In this document: positions 33,487 through 42,026 of the stretch, one piece after another
Position numbering within the stretch: the stretch's first letter is position 1
Layout: each line of letters begins with the position of its first letter
NCBI RefSeq assembly: GCF_036032445.1
Contig: NZ_CP107932.1
Span: 3,784,501 to 3,848,500 of the forward strand
DNA length: 64,000 bases
Reading direction: 5' to 3'
From: Nocardia sp. NBC_00416
GTDB lineage: Bacteria > Actinomycetota > Actinomycetes > Mycobacteriales > Mycobacteriaceae
Notes under the pieces: model-generated
The model's database searches: none
Told to the model about the DNA's origin: nothing
Seen by the model: only the letters and a program-made list of their open reading frames with translations
Position numbers and translations under genes: made by a program

Positions 33487-34146
33487 TTATGAGCCCCCTC
33501 GAAGTAGCTGGAAGGTCGATCGCGGCACACCGGTTCGCTCGCTTTCGGTCAACGCACGAAGCCAGTGGTTCTGTACCGCGCGCGCCAGACCCGTATCCAC
33601 TCCGACGGCCGCGGCGGTCTCGGCCACGTGCTCGGCGCCGGCCGTCATCATGCGCAGATGCCCGATATCACGCCACCCGCCGGTGTCGGTCGCCATAGTG
33701 GCCACCGCGGCGTACAAGGCCCTCATATCACCCATCGACTGTTGCGCGTAGGGCAGGAATCGCATGATCGGTTCACCCGAGCGATCGATCATGGCAAGCG
33801 CCCGCTCGAACGCGAGCAGCCCGGACAGGTAGATTGCGAGGACGGCCTGGTAGTACAGCTGCGCGAGTCCGACGTCCACGCCCAGATACTCGGGTCGGCC
33901 GAGTGGACGGAGTACCTCGGCACATGCGTCGAACACCTCGTGTTCGCCGCTGTAGAAAATAAAGGACTCCGTACCTCCGAGGCCCGCTGCGTCGGCCATC
34001 ACTCCGCCGGCCAGGAATCGGCCTCCTCGTGCACCGACCCATCGCGCTGCGGCACGCGTCTCTTCTGGCGTATCCGACGAGAGGTTGACTATCGTCTTGC
34101 CCGGCAGTCGGTCGGTCGGTCGGTCAATGTGGGCGAACTCTTCGAA
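33487..34146 (-). pseudogene. Truncated NAD(P)-dependent oxidoreductase (imine-reductase-like)
   Basis: Beginning directly after the SnoaL-like stop, the same minus-strand frame reads FEEFAHIDRPTDRLPGKTIV, NLSSDTPEETRAAARWVGAR, FLAGGVMADAAGLG and then the C-terminal helical domain (LYYQAVLAIYLSGLLAFERA, RMMTAGAEHVAETAAAVGVD). This is the 6-phosphogluconate-dehydrogenase/imine-reductase fold without the first about 75 residues (the Rossmann half). An internal ATG at 33999 could give a 170-residue product. Confidence 0.7.
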
Positions 34147-34521
34147 CTACTCGACCGCCGAGGCATGAGCGGCAACGACCCGCCAGCCACGCGAGTCGTC
34201 GTGCGCCCAGGCGCGGGTGTAGCGCATCCTGGCTGCGAATGGTGATCCATGCACGCTGCCCTCGACGACGCCGAGGAACCAAGTGACCCCGGTCGTCCCT
34301 TCCACCAGTACCGTCAGTTGTTCTTCCTCGAGCTTGTCCACGATCTGAGCGCCAGTGCGGTGCAGCTCGAGATCATCGACCTTGGTGAACGTGTCCGAGC
34401 CGAGAGTGAAGATCAGCCGGTCATCGAGCAACTCGTCCAGCGCCTGGACATCCCCGGCCAGCTGCGCGGCCTGGAGTCGCCGCTCAGCCTCCCGCAAGTC
34501 ATTCTCCATGGCACTCAGCAT
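34147..34521 (-). CDS. SnoaL/NTF2-like (DUF4440) protein
   Basis: 124 residues (a second in-frame ATG at 34509). A small cone fold: N-terminal helix ENDLREAERRLQAAQLAGDV, ALDELLDDRLIFTLGSDTFT, then strands TVLVEGTTGVTWFLGVVEGS and RYTRAWAHDDSRGWRVVAAH. Such proteins are isomerases, cyclases or stress-related binding proteins. The truncated oxidoreductase follows in frame after its stop. Confidence 0.8.
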   Translation of the reverse strand: MLSAMENDLREAERRLQAAQLAGDVQALDELLDDRLIFTLGSDTFTKVDDLELHRTGAQIVDKLEEEQLTVLVEGTTGVTWFLGVVEGSVHGSPFAARMRYTRAWAHDDSRGWRVVAAHASAVE

Positions 34522-34632
34522 GCCAGCTGAGTACCGGTCCGGCCCTCGCCTTTCGCTGACAGCAGATCTACAACCTCGCGCGGATTCCGGATCCGACAGT
34601 CACCACTGCGCGTGGCAACAACTGCAAGTGAG

Positions 34633-34800
34633 TCAGCCGAGCCCTTGGGCGAACCCACCGTCGACGATCAATTCGGTGCCTGTGGTGAAGGTCGCGTCGG
34701 CCAGCTAGAGCGCGGCCGGCTCGACCTCGTCTACGGTGCCCGGCCTACCCATCGGCGTGGTCTCCTTGCCGTCACGGATGAACTCCGCGCGCTGCTCCCG
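34633..34800 (-). pseudogene. SDR C-terminal remnant with internal stop
   Basis: The minus strand reads FIRDGKETTPMGRPGTVDEV, EPAAL, TAG, LADATFTTGTELIVDGGFAQ, GLG, TGA: the last 45 residues of a short-chain dehydrogenase, with the TPMGRPG...DGG pattern, and an in-frame TAG. Confidence 0.6.
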
Positions 34801-34814
34801 CAAAACCAGGCCAG

Positions 34815-35045
34815 TGCTTTCTTTCCGGTCTCACCGTCGACGACGCGATCGAACTCGTCGAGATGCTGACTTTCATCGACACCTGGCTAACCGGCAGCGA
34901 CCCGGCCGTCGCGCGGTCTCTTCATGCCTTCGTCGGCGCGGACGGCTACCCGCTCACCGATCTCCACGTCAGCCTGAACCGGTTCGCCACCCTGCTGGGC
35001 GGCCTCGAGATTCCGGCCCGCGACCTCCACACCGAGCCTATCTGA
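34815..35045 (+). pseudogene. Small hypothetical gene, probably 5' truncated
   Basis: The frame is open from the SDR remnant and reads LTVDDAIELVEMLTFIDTWL, then SDPAVARSLHAFVGADGYPL, LHVSLNRFATLLGGLEI before TGA. Helical and well-formed from about residue 8; the only ATG is at 34863, inside the first helix. I do not recognise the family. Confidence 0.45.
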
Positions 35046-35125
35046 CACGGCCCCGAATCTGACGTGGGAACGAGTCTCCGCCGACTGCGGATCATCGGCG
35101 CCGCACCTATTTTGGGGACCGGAGA

Positions 35126-35623
35126 TCACACGTCGATGGTGTCGGGTAAGTGGGCGAGGAGTTGTTGGGTGTGGCCGGGTATCTCCACCTCGGCGAGGCC
35201 GGTGATGAGATCCCTGAGCGGCATGGGTTGGTCTACCAGGACAATGCCGTTCGACAGGAGGAGGGTCGGTATCGGTGTGTCGAGCTCGGTGGTGCTGAGC
35301 ATCGCTCCGCCGAGTTCGCAGAGGGCTTCCGCTTGGATGCGGATACGGTTGCGGAGTCCGGTGTTGCCCCCGGCGAGGGCGATGACGCGGTCGATGGTCC
35401 AGGTGTCGAGTGCTGTGCGGTTGTCATAGGAGGTGATTGCTCCCGACGCGGCCGAGGAGACAGCGGTGATCGTGGCAGCGTTGACGAGTGCGACGTGCGC
35501 CAGGATCTGATCGGCGGTCCATTCGCCGGGTGGGACAGCCGCTCGGTCACCGGAGCCGGTGACGGTGGCGGCCGCGTCGAGCAGCGCGCGGTAGGCGGCT
35601 CGGAGTGGGGTGGTGTCGAGCAT
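35126..35623 (-). CDS. DinB/maleylpyruvate-isomerase-like protein
   Basis: 165 residues. The pattern LRAAYRALLDAAATVTGSGD, VPPGEWTADQILAHVALVNA, RIRIQAEALCELGGAML and C-terminal DLITGLAEVEIPGHTQQLLA is that of the DinB four-helix fold found in mycothiol-dependent enzymes. A single clear metal His (in ILAHVALV) and a C-terminal H (in PGHTQQ) are visible. Function unknown. Confidence 0.75.
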   Translation of the reverse strand: MLDTTPLRAAYRALLDAAATVTGSGDRAAVPPGEWTADQILAHVALVNAATITAVSSAASGAITSYDNRTALDTWTIDRVIALAGGNTGLRNRIRIQAEALCELGGAMLSTTELDTPIPTLLLSNGIVLVDQPMPLRDLITGLAEVEIPGHTQQLLAHLPDTIDV

Positions 35624-35711
35624 GTCGTTTCCTTCTGCGGTCGGAGTCTCGGGTAATGCGCGGAAGAGATCTCGATGGGTCAGGATCTCCGCATCGGTGG
35701 GAGATCGGGTC

Positions 35712-36074
35712 TCAGCTGTCGATGAGATGGGGTTGGCCGGTGCCGGTGGTGATCAGGTCGCGCAGGCTGGTGTTGATGTAGAAGTCCCAGCCGCGGGAGC
35801 AGTCCTGGTAGCAGGTGCTGGCCGGGGTGAGCCCGTGGTGGGTGAACCGCAGGTTTGTTCCGCCGGTGGTGGGTGTGAGCTCGAAGGTGATCGTGGTGTC
35901 GTTCCACTCGTCGTGGTCGTGGATGAAGTCCAGGTAGGCGTCGGCTACTCGCCAGGTGACCCGTCGTACGGGAACGACGTCGGTGAGCTGGATTCGGCTG
36001 GAGGTGATGGCACGGCCGGTGTAGGAGAACTCGTCGCCGACCCTCGAAGTGCTGGTGGTGACGTTTCGGCTCCA
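35712..36074 (-). pseudogene. SRPBCC (AHSA1-like) protein lacking its N-terminus
   Basis: After TAG at about 36077 the minus strand reads WSRNVTTSTSRVGDEFSYTG, VPVRRVTWRVADAYLDFIHD, WNDTTITFELTPTTGGTNLR and FTHHGLTP...YQDCSRGWDFYIN, then ends at 35712. This is a START/SRPBCC domain that normally begins about 30 residues earlier. No start remains. Confidence 0.6.
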
Positions 36075-36108
36075 CTACCCGGTCTTGGTCTGGGCAGGCC
36101 GGAAATAG

Positions 36109-36474
36109 TTACTGCGGGTCCGAGGCGGCCAGTCGCTCCGCGGCCTCCGCGAAGCGCTTGATCTTGGCCAGGCGGCGATCCCAATCGACGGCGAGCGCGG
36201 CCATCCAGCGAGCCGTGGTATCCAGGGCCTCAGGGCGCACCGAATACCGGACCTCGCGGCCGACCTTCACATTGCCGACCAGCCCGGCTGCCTCCAATAC
36301 CGCCAGGTGCTTGACCACCGCCTGCCGCGAGATCGGGAGCCCGTCAGCCAGTGTCGTCGCGGTGGCCTGGCCGCGCGCCGACAGCAGGTCCAGCAGTGTG
36401 CGGCGGGTCGGATCGGCCAGGGCGGCCAGAACGTCGTCGACAGTGTCGGCGTCGGTGCGACGTTGGTTCGTCAT
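36109..36474 (-). CDS. ArsR-family regulator
   Basis: 121 residues from the ATG at 36474. Winged helix at residues 10-85: DVLAALADPTRRTLLDLLSA, ISRQAVVKHLAVLEAAGLVG, KVGREVRYSV. No metal-binding Cys cluster, so of the SdpR-like non-metal type. It follows the SRPBCC gene by six bases; the pair shares the promoter with the 18-bp palindrome at 36943-36960, its likely operator. Confidence 0.92.
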   Translation of the reverse strand: MTNQRRTDADTVDDVLAALADPTRRTLLDLLSARGQATATTLADGLPISRQAVVKHLAVLEAAGLVGNVKVGREVRYSVRPEALDTTARWMAALAVDWDRRLAKIKRFAEAAERLAASDPQ

Positions 36475-36480
36475 TGTCAA

Positions 36481-36915
36481 TCATTCGGCGCGGGCGGCGA
36501 GAGCGGCGAGGCACTGCTCCCAGCCACCGGTGTGATCACGGATCACGTTGCGGCGGTTCTCCTCCGACGTCGGCAGGGCGGCGAATCCGGTTTCCACCAC
36601 ACGCAGCCGGGTACCGTCGCCTTCCGGCGTGAGGGTGAATTCCACGAGAGTGGAATTGTCCTCACGCAGTTCCTCGCCGGGGAACGCGCTCATCCACCGG
36701 CACGCCAGATACTTCGGCGGGTCGACCTTCTCCACCCGCATCGGGAAATCACCGTGCTCGGAGTGGTGCGACACAAGGGACTCGCCTTCGGTGGCCACCG
36801 TGCCACGCACACTCTCGTCATCGGTCGCCCAGAACCCCGGCTCGGCCACCAGTGGCCAGACCCGTTCCGGCGCGGCCGCGATCACGATCTCCCGCTCGAT
36901 CCGGTCAACATTCAT
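36481..36915 (-). CDS. SRPBCC (START-like/AHSA1) domain protein
   Basis: 144 residues from the ATG at 36915; the frame runs further upstream without a site. IEREIVIAAAPERVWPLVAE starts the domain and LVEFTLTPEGDGTRLRVVET with WEQCLAALAARA ends it, the hydrophobic-ligand-binding fold. First gene of an operon with the ArsR regulator, an order often reversed in other genomes. Confidence 0.9.
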   Translation of the reverse strand: MNVDRIEREIVIAAAPERVWPLVAEPGFWATDDESVRGTVATEGESLVSHHSEHGDFPMRVEKVDPPKYLACRWMSAFPGEELREDNSTLVEFTLTPEGDGTRLRVVETGFAALPTSEENRRNVIRDHTGGWEQCLAALAARAE

Positions 36916-36942
36916 GGCGTTCTCCCTGGCTTCCGTTTCATA

Positions 36943-36992
36943 TGCAACTCTAGAGTTGCACAGAGCGCCTTGGTGCGCAACCCCTGAGTTGC
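36943..36992 (-). promoter_or_regulatory. Two ArsR-type operators
   Basis: A perfect 18-bp palindrome TGCAACTCTAGAGTTGCA (36943-36960) and a second dyad GCAAC-N6-GTTGC (36977-36992) share TGCAAC/GTTGCA arms upstream of the SRPBCC-ArsR operon. Confidence 0.7.
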
Positions 36993-37065
36993 ACTCGCTT
37001 GATCGTGGGTCTGATCTCCGGCGCCGAATACGCGCTGCTGATGGCCGAGCTCGACCGACCCGGTG

Positions 37066-37215
37066 GTCAGCCCCCTCGATGCCATCGCCCGCACGGTCGG
37101 ATACACCTCGGTCTACGCGTTCGGTCGAGCATTTCGCCGGGCACGCTCGCAGGCTCCGGGACAGTTCCGTAGCGCGGCGCGAGCGCCCGAGCACGTCCCG
37201 ACCCCGCTATCGTGA
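37066..37215 (+). pseudogene. AraC-family C-terminal HTH remnant
   Basis: The plus strand reads DAIARTVGYTSVYAFGRAFR, RARSQAPGQFR before TGA at 37213-37215. This is the second HTH of an AraC-type regulator; the sensory half and first HTH are lost. The TGA overlaps the GTG of the next open frame. Confidence 0.65.
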
Positions 37216-37220
37216 CGAAT

Positions 37221-37802
37221 ATGACGGCCGAGCCACCACCCGAGAGCCTTCCGGCGGTGCGCGCCACCGACATCGAACGCGATAACGCCGCCGCGCTCAT
37301 CCAGCAGGCGCACGCCGACGGACGGCTGGACCTCACCGAATTGGATGAGCGACTCGCCGCCGTGTACTCCAGCAGAACCAGACCGGAGCTGGAGGTGGTC
37401 ACCGCCGATCTGTCGCCTGTCGCGCACGGCGGTACGGCAGACCGCCTGGTGCTGCGCTCGAAGGGCAGCAACCTCGCACGGCAGGGCACCTGGCTGGTGC
37501 CACCGCAGATCGTCGTGCACTCCGAACACGGCAGAGTGGTACTCGATTTCGGCACTGCCGTCCTGCGGTCCCGGGAGATTCTGGTCGAGGTGAATTCGAA
37601 ACACGGCGGCGTCGAATTCGTCGTGCCTCAGGGCTGGATCATCGACCTCGACGATATGGTCACCGAGTGGGGCCGCATCAAGAACAAGGCGGTCCCACCG
37701 GTAGCCGGGATGCCCCGGCTCCGGGTCACCGGCCGCGTCGAGCACGCCGGAATCACTGTCCGTCACCCCCGCCGCCGACGCTGGTGGTGGCCGTTCCGCT
37801 GA
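37221..37802 (+). CDS. DUF1707 domain protein
   Basis: 193 residues from the ATG at 37221 (a GTG three codons earlier overlaps the AraC stop). Residues about 13-65 are the DUF1707 motif (VRATDIERDNAAALIQQA, GRLDLTELDERLAAVYSSRT). The middle part is beta-rich (VPPQIVVHSEHGRVVLDFGT, KHGGVEFVVPQGWIIDLDDM) as in DUF2154-like cell-wall-active proteins, and the C-terminus is a basic-aromatic RRRRWWWPFR tail that may touch the membrane. Common in Nocardia and mycobacteria. Confidence 0.85.
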   Translation: MTAEPPPESLPAVRATDIERDNAAALIQQAHADGRLDLTELDERLAAVYSSRTRPELEVVTADLSPVAHGGTADRLVLRSKGSNLARQGTWLVPPQIVVHSEHGRVVLDFGTAVLRSREILVEVNSKHGGVEFVVPQGWIIDLDDMVTEWGRIKNKAVPPVAGMPRLRVTGRVEHAGITVRHPRRRRWWWPFR

Positions 37803-37943
37803 GACCGGGACATCACCGCGAAGTCGGCCATCATCGCCACGGTCCTCGTGTTCGAGATTGTTGAATGCACCGCAGCCGAACCAGTGTCCGATCACTCCGC
37901 CTCCGGACCGATTCCGCCACCACCCAACCGCTTTCCGGGTCCG

Positions 37944-38222
37944 TCACACAGGCCGATCTAGTACAGCGCCCTCGCCGCCCAGCAGACGGCGGACCTCCAC
38001 GTCCGGATACGGGATGCTCCGGCTCTCCTGCTGGAACGCGCGCATGAACGCGGTCATCGCGGCGGCGATCGGCGCGTGCCGGGTGAGGAGCGCGGCGACC
38101 TCCCCTGGGATCCCCTCCAGCGACTTGCCCTCGGCGAATGCGCGCACCATCCTGGCGCGCGCCTCCCGCCGGAGCCCGTACAGGGCGGTGACCAGCCAGT
38201 TCACCAGGTACCCTGGCTCCAC
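37944..38222 (-). pseudogene. Unrecognised gene fragment after TetR
   Basis: In the same minus-strand frame as the TetR gene, after its stop, the sequence reads WKAAAINGRRALSAAFVEPG, NWLVTALYGLRREARARMVR, SLEGIPGEVAALLTRHAP and AAAMTAFMRAFQQESRS. It looks like a real helical C-terminus whose start has been lost; no family recognised. The only GTG is at 38222. Confidence 0.4.
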
Positions 38223-38297
38223 GAATGCAGCAGACAGTGCGCGTCGACCGTTGATTGCCGCGGCCTTCCAGGGTCGGCTTGTCGGCGCATTCAGGGT

Positions 38298-39041
38298 TCA
38301 GTGGTCACCTGCGAGACGGTCGAGCCACTCTCGGAGCAGGCGTTGCTCGGCGGAGGTGAGCGTTGTTTCCCCGGGAAGATTGGCGCGGAGTGCTCGGGCG
38401 GCGGCGGCCGGGCCGGTGTCTTGTATGGCCGGTCGTTCGTTGGTAATCGCGGTGACCATGGCCTCGCGGAGTGCGGTGAGCAGGGCCGGGTCACGGTTGG
38501 CTTCCGGGAAGGACAGCCAGGTCAGAACCGCACCCCGGCCGGTGGCGTGAATGATCCCGGCAGCAAGTTGTTCATCGACACGCAACCAGCCACCCGCGGC
38601 GAGGCGACGGATCCTTCCGCGCAGGATTTCCAGTCCGGCCCGGAATGCGGCCGACTCGGTGCCCGCGGGTTCGCTGTACATGAGGGTGTAGAGCGCGGGG
38701 TTGGACAGACCGAACTCGACCGCGAGGTCCCATCCGGCCCGGAGATCTTCGATGGGGTCCACGGGGTCGAGGACTGCGTGTTTGCCGGCGACGAATTTAG
38801 CGAAACCGTACTCCGCCACCGCTTCCAGCAGTCCGTCCTTGTCACCGAACAGCCGGTAGATCGCTGGTGGCTGTAACCCTGCCATGTCGGCGACTGCGCG
38901 AGTTGTCACCGCATCACGACCGGCGCGTTCCAGCAGGTCGGCGGCGGCTTCGATGACGCGTTGCCGCTGCTGTTCGCGAGTCGACACGGTGCCGTCGGGT
39001 TCGGCGGTGGTGTCGTCGCCGGGTGACGTGGGCGCGGTCAT
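38298..39041 (-). CDS. TetR-family regulator
   Basis: 247 residues. A 20-residue Pro/Asp-rich arm precedes the HTH (REQQRQRVIEAAADLLERAG, TRAVADMAGLQPPAIYRLFG, DKDGLLEAV); the C-terminal helical domain has SNPALYTLMYSEPAG and RGAVLTWLSFPEA. Divergent from the NmrA-type gene with two identical-style dyads between them. Confidence 0.92.
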   Translation of the reverse strand: MTAPTSPGDDTTAEPDGTVSTREQQRQRVIEAAADLLERAGRDAVTTRAVADMAGLQPPAIYRLFGDKDGLLEAVAEYGFAKFVAGKHAVLDPVDPIEDLRAGWDLAVEFGLSNPALYTLMYSEPAGTESAAFRAGLEILRGRIRRLAAGGWLRVDEQLAAGIIHATGRGAVLTWLSFPEANRDPALLTALREAMVTAITNERPAIQDTGPAAAARALRANLPGETTLTSAEQRLLREWLDRLAGDH

Positions 39042-39065
39042 GGATCAACGATAACGCTTGACTGT

Positions 39066-39111
39066 TTCCATCGGAAGTATCATTGTTAACAGAATAATGT
39101 TTCCATTGGAA
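39066..39111. promoter_or_regulatory. Two TTCC-N3-GGAA dyads, TetR operator candidates
   Basis: TGTTTCCATCGGAAG (dyad 39066-39076) and TGTTTCCATTGGAAT (dyad 39101-39111), 35 bases apart, between the TetR and NmrA-like genes and just upstream of the AAGGAG site of the latter. Confidence 0.65.
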
Positions 39112-39126
39112 TCAAGGAGTAGCGAC

Positions 39127-39990
39127 ATGATCATAGTGACCGGAGCCACCGGGCAGCTGGGCCGTCGGATTGTCGAGAGTCTGCTGGCGCGAGTGCCCGC
39201 CGAGCAGGTGGGCGTGAGCGTCCGCGACCCGCGAAAGGCGCAGGACCTGGCCGACCGCGGAGTGCGGGTACGACAGGGCAGCTTCACCGACCCCGACAGC
39301 CTGTCCCACGCTTTCGAGGGCGCCGACCAGGTGCTCCTCGTCTCGGTCGACAAACTCGGCGTGGAGGCCGTCCGACAGCACCGGACCGCTATCGAAGGAG
39401 CCGTCGCCGCAGGCGCACACCGCATCCTCTACACCAGCCACATGGGCGCCGACCGGGACTCGCAGTTCGAGCCCTGTCGCGACCACGCCATCGACGAGGA
39501 GGTGCTGCAGACCTGCGGTGTTCCGTTCACCTCGCTCCGCAACGGGTTCTACGCCGCCAGTGCGATGCGGTTCTTCGTGCAGGCCATCGAGACCGGGCAG
39601 CTCGTATTGCCCGCGGACGGGGCAGTGAGCTGGACCGCACACGTCGACCTCGCCGACGCGGCCGCGGCGATCCTCGCCGAGGAAGGACGATTCGATGGTC
39701 CCACACCGCCATTGACCGCAGCGCAGGCCATCGACTTCGAGGAAATCGCCGCCCTCGCGACCAGGCTGACCGGCCGAACCATCAAGCGCATCAACGTATC
39801 CGACGAGGAATTCCGGCACCAGATGCTCAGCCATGATGTCCCGGCCGCGCAGGTGGACATGATGGTCGATATCTTCGCCGCCAGCCGGGCCGGTGAATTC
39901 GCTGCGGTCGACCCGACGTTGGCGCAGTTGATCGGCCGCGCGCCGACCGGTTTCGACGCGGTTCTGCGCGACGCGCTGTCGGCGAGCTGA
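39127..39990 (+). CDS. NmrA-like NAD(P)-binding oxidoreductase
   Basis: 287 residues from the ATG at 39127, with AAGGAG seven bases upstream. The Rossmann motif IIVTGATGQLGRRIVESLLA opens the protein; VLLVSVDKLGVEAVRQHRTA, ILYTSHMGADRDSQFEP and YTLRNGFY-like SLRNGFYAASAMRFFV follow as in quinone-reductase/NmrA proteins. Regulated by the divergent TetR, probably induced by quinones or related stress (inference). Confidence 0.9.
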   Translation: MIIVTGATGQLGRRIVESLLARVPAEQVGVSVRDPRKAQDLADRGVRVRQGSFTDPDSLSHAFEGADQVLLVSVDKLGVEAVRQHRTAIEGAVAAGAHRILYTSHMGADRDSQFEPCRDHAIDEEVLQTCGVPFTSLRNGFYAASAMRFFVQAIETGQLVLPADGAVSWTAHVDLADAAAAILAEEGRFDGPTPPLTAAQAIDFEEIAALATRLTGRTIKRINVSDEEFRHQMLSHDVPAAQVDMMVDIFAASRAGEFAAVDPTLAQLIGRAPTGFDAVLRDALSAS

Positions 39991-40098
39991 GTGCGCGGTC
40001 AGATACCGCCCGACGAGCGCCGCCGAGCGTGATCCGTGCTCCTCCCGGATCGCGTCGATCCCGATCAGGAAGGTCGGCTCGAAACCGGAGACGCCCAT
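39985..40098 (-). pseudogene. N-terminal fragment of a hypothetical gene
   Basis: The minus strand from the ATG at 40098 reads MGVSGFEPTFLIGIDAIREE, HGSRSAALVGRYLTAH and then loses a protein-like pattern at the end of the NmrA gene. The start is plausible but the rest is missing. Confidence 0.3.
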
Positions 40099-40199
40099 GC
40101 TCACGAGAGCCGATTCTCCTCGAGCGTCACACGCCCTTCAGAACACGATCGAGCGCCGCCCGGCTCGCAGGGATAGGTTGGCCCCATGAGCGCAACGCC

Positions 40200-40517
40200 T
40201 CACCTCAGCGGGGCCATCCACGGGACTGCGTTGTGAGCAAAGCTCTGGTCGACCGGCACCAGATCGGCATGATCGTCCAACGCCGTGATCGTGACCCCCA
40301 CAAACCCGGATTCATCACCCTTGGACGCGACCGAGGAACCGCATTCCGGGCAGAACCCGCGGCAGATCTGTGGGAAGGTCTCGAACCAGGTCGGTTCCCC
40401 ACCCGGCCCGGTCCACGCGAATCCTTCCTCCGAGAAGGACACCCACGACATCACCGGAGCGCCTGACAGCTTCTGACAGTGCTCGCACGAGCACAGTTCC
40501 CTGTCAAGTGCTTCTGT
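40200..40517 (-). pseudogene. GFA-domain (CENP-V-like) protein lacking its N-terminus
   Basis: After a stop at 40518 the minus strand reads LCSCEHCQKLSGAPVMSWVS, FAWTGPGGEPTWFETFPQIC, RGFCPECGSSVASKG and VTITALDDHADLVPVDQSFA. The C-x-C-x2-C and C-x2-C zinc motifs are the glutathione-dependent formaldehyde-activating (GFA) fold; the first CxC part is lost. An internal ATG at 40454 leaves only the second half of the zinc sites. Confidence 0.65.
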
Positions 40518-40693
40518 TCAAACTGATCGCAATCATTCCCGGACAAACGAACTGACAGACCGCTGTGCGAATCAACAGGGGCCAGTTACTGCGGGTAATC
40601 CCATTTTCTTCCGGTGAGTTTGTATTCGGTTACTGGTAGCGGCGAGATGCCGGGGCGCATGCCGACTTGCTCCGCTTCCTTCCGATGACAGCC

Positions 40694-41254
40694 CTACCGG
40701 TCTCGTTCGACCGACCACCAATCAAGCACCCGCGTAGCGAACTTTTCCGGCTGGGAGCGACTCGGATCGAGGCCGAAGTAGCCGCTGAGTTCCGCGCGCA
40801 GAAACGATCCGATCTCCTGCTTGCCGGCACCCCCGGAGAGCAGCCGCAGCATGGGGGCAAGCAGGCAGTCATATTCGTCATCGGGCCCTCCGAGCTCGGG
40901 CTCGACGCCGATCGGGTCCCACTCGTTCAAAAGCCGCTGGAGTCCCCTCCAGTCCGGTGCCGCGCTTACGTGCGTTCGGATGACTCGCACCGTCCCACCG
41001 TGCACGGGATGATCCTCGGTCAAGTCCATCGCTTGTGCTGCGGCCGCGAGTGCACGCCAAACGGTCGAAGGCGACCGCTGCTCTGCGGCGACATCAGCGA
41101 GCGCATCCAGTGCGAGACCAAGCTCGTTGTGCGCGAGGAAGTCCTCGAACAAGGACAGGCCGTCACCGTTGGGGTTCGTGAGGTGCGAGCGGGCCTCGTC
41201 CAGGATTTTGCGCACCTTCGACCACAACTCGTTCAGAGACACGGACTCAATCAT
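40694..41254 (-). CDS. Immunity-like protein (possible MafI-type plus DUF1871-type domains)
   Basis: 186 residues. The first half (residues 10-85: WSKVRKILDEARSHLTNP, LFEDFLAHNELGLALDALAD, VWRALAAAAQAMDL) is a small all-helical domain like MafI-type immunity proteins; the second half (NEWDPIGVEPELGGPDDEYD, CLLAPMLRLLSGGAGKQEIG, FLRAELSGYFGLDPS) resembles DUF1871-type immunity domains. Each is similar by pattern only. No toxin gene is adjacent in the window, so it may be an orphan immunity protein. Confidence 0.7.
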   Translation of the reverse strand: MIESVSLNELWSKVRKILDEARSHLTNPNGDGLSLFEDFLAHNELGLALDALADVAAEQRSPSTVWRALAAAAQAMDLTEDHPVHGGTVRVIRTHVSAAPDWRGLQRLLNEWDPIGVEPELGGPDDEYDCLLAPMLRLLSGGAGKQEIGSFLRAELSGYFGLDPSRSQPEKFATRVLDWWSVERDR

Positions 41255-41537
41255 TGTCGAGGCCTCCCGTCCGAGGAAGCTGATTTTCCGGCGCCGCGGG
41301 TCATGAGCTGATCCTCTCTGTCATACCCAGTCGGCGCTCATGTTGGTCTCCCTGATCCGGTCCTCGAGCGTCCCGGAATGGAAGGACCGCCGCAGCAGGG
41401 GCTCTGCCCTCCGACCTTCCGGGGCACGGGAGTGCGGGGACTGTCGCGTCCCTCCACCACCCAGAGCCTGCTGAACCGACGGTGCCTCGCGGAACGAAGT
41501 TCTGCCCCGCGAGGCACCGGGGCATCGGTTTGCCGAG
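41255..41537. other. Gap without supported gene
   Basis: Bases after the immunity-like gene; only shadow frames, no recognisable motif. Confidence 0.35.
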
Positions 41538-41660
41538 TTACCCCAGCGGTGCCAGCCAGGGCACGGCGTTGTCCTTGAACGACTGGTGCACCGGGACCAG
41601 GGTGCTGTGGTCGTCCAGGGACATGATCTTTCGCTGTATCGGTGCGTGGAAGTGAATGCC
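41538..41660 (-). pseudogene. Second GFA-domain remnant
   Basis: The minus strand ends in KIMSLDDHSTLVPVHQSFKD, NAVPWLAPLG, matching the last 30 residues of the GFA remnant at 40200 (ALDDHADLVPVDQSFAHNAV). Upstream of it the frame has no zinc motifs. The rest of 41661-42026 shows no supported gene. Confidence 0.5.
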
Positions 41661-42026
41661 GTTCCGGCGCTGACACTCTTTATCGGGACACGTCGTGGCG
41701 CCGATAGTCGGCGGAAGATCGGAGCGGCAGCACCGGAGCGGGTTCACGTCGGCTCACCGGGCGGTCGTTGTCCTGTAGCAGGAGGGCAGCTGTGGCGAGG
41801 AGGACGTGGACCAGCCGCCAGTCACCGATGAGGTCGGACAGACGATGGCGCCGGGCTGCCTACCGGCCGTACACGGAAACTGGCGATGATCCGCGCCGTC
41901 CCACAGCGCTTCCGACAGTGGGGGATCATTCGCACCGGAGCTCGCCGCCTTGAACCGCAGCGGTCACCTCAGCGCGCTCTTCTGCCGACATCTGCGCCCC
42001 GAAGCCGAGTTCGGCATTATGACGGC

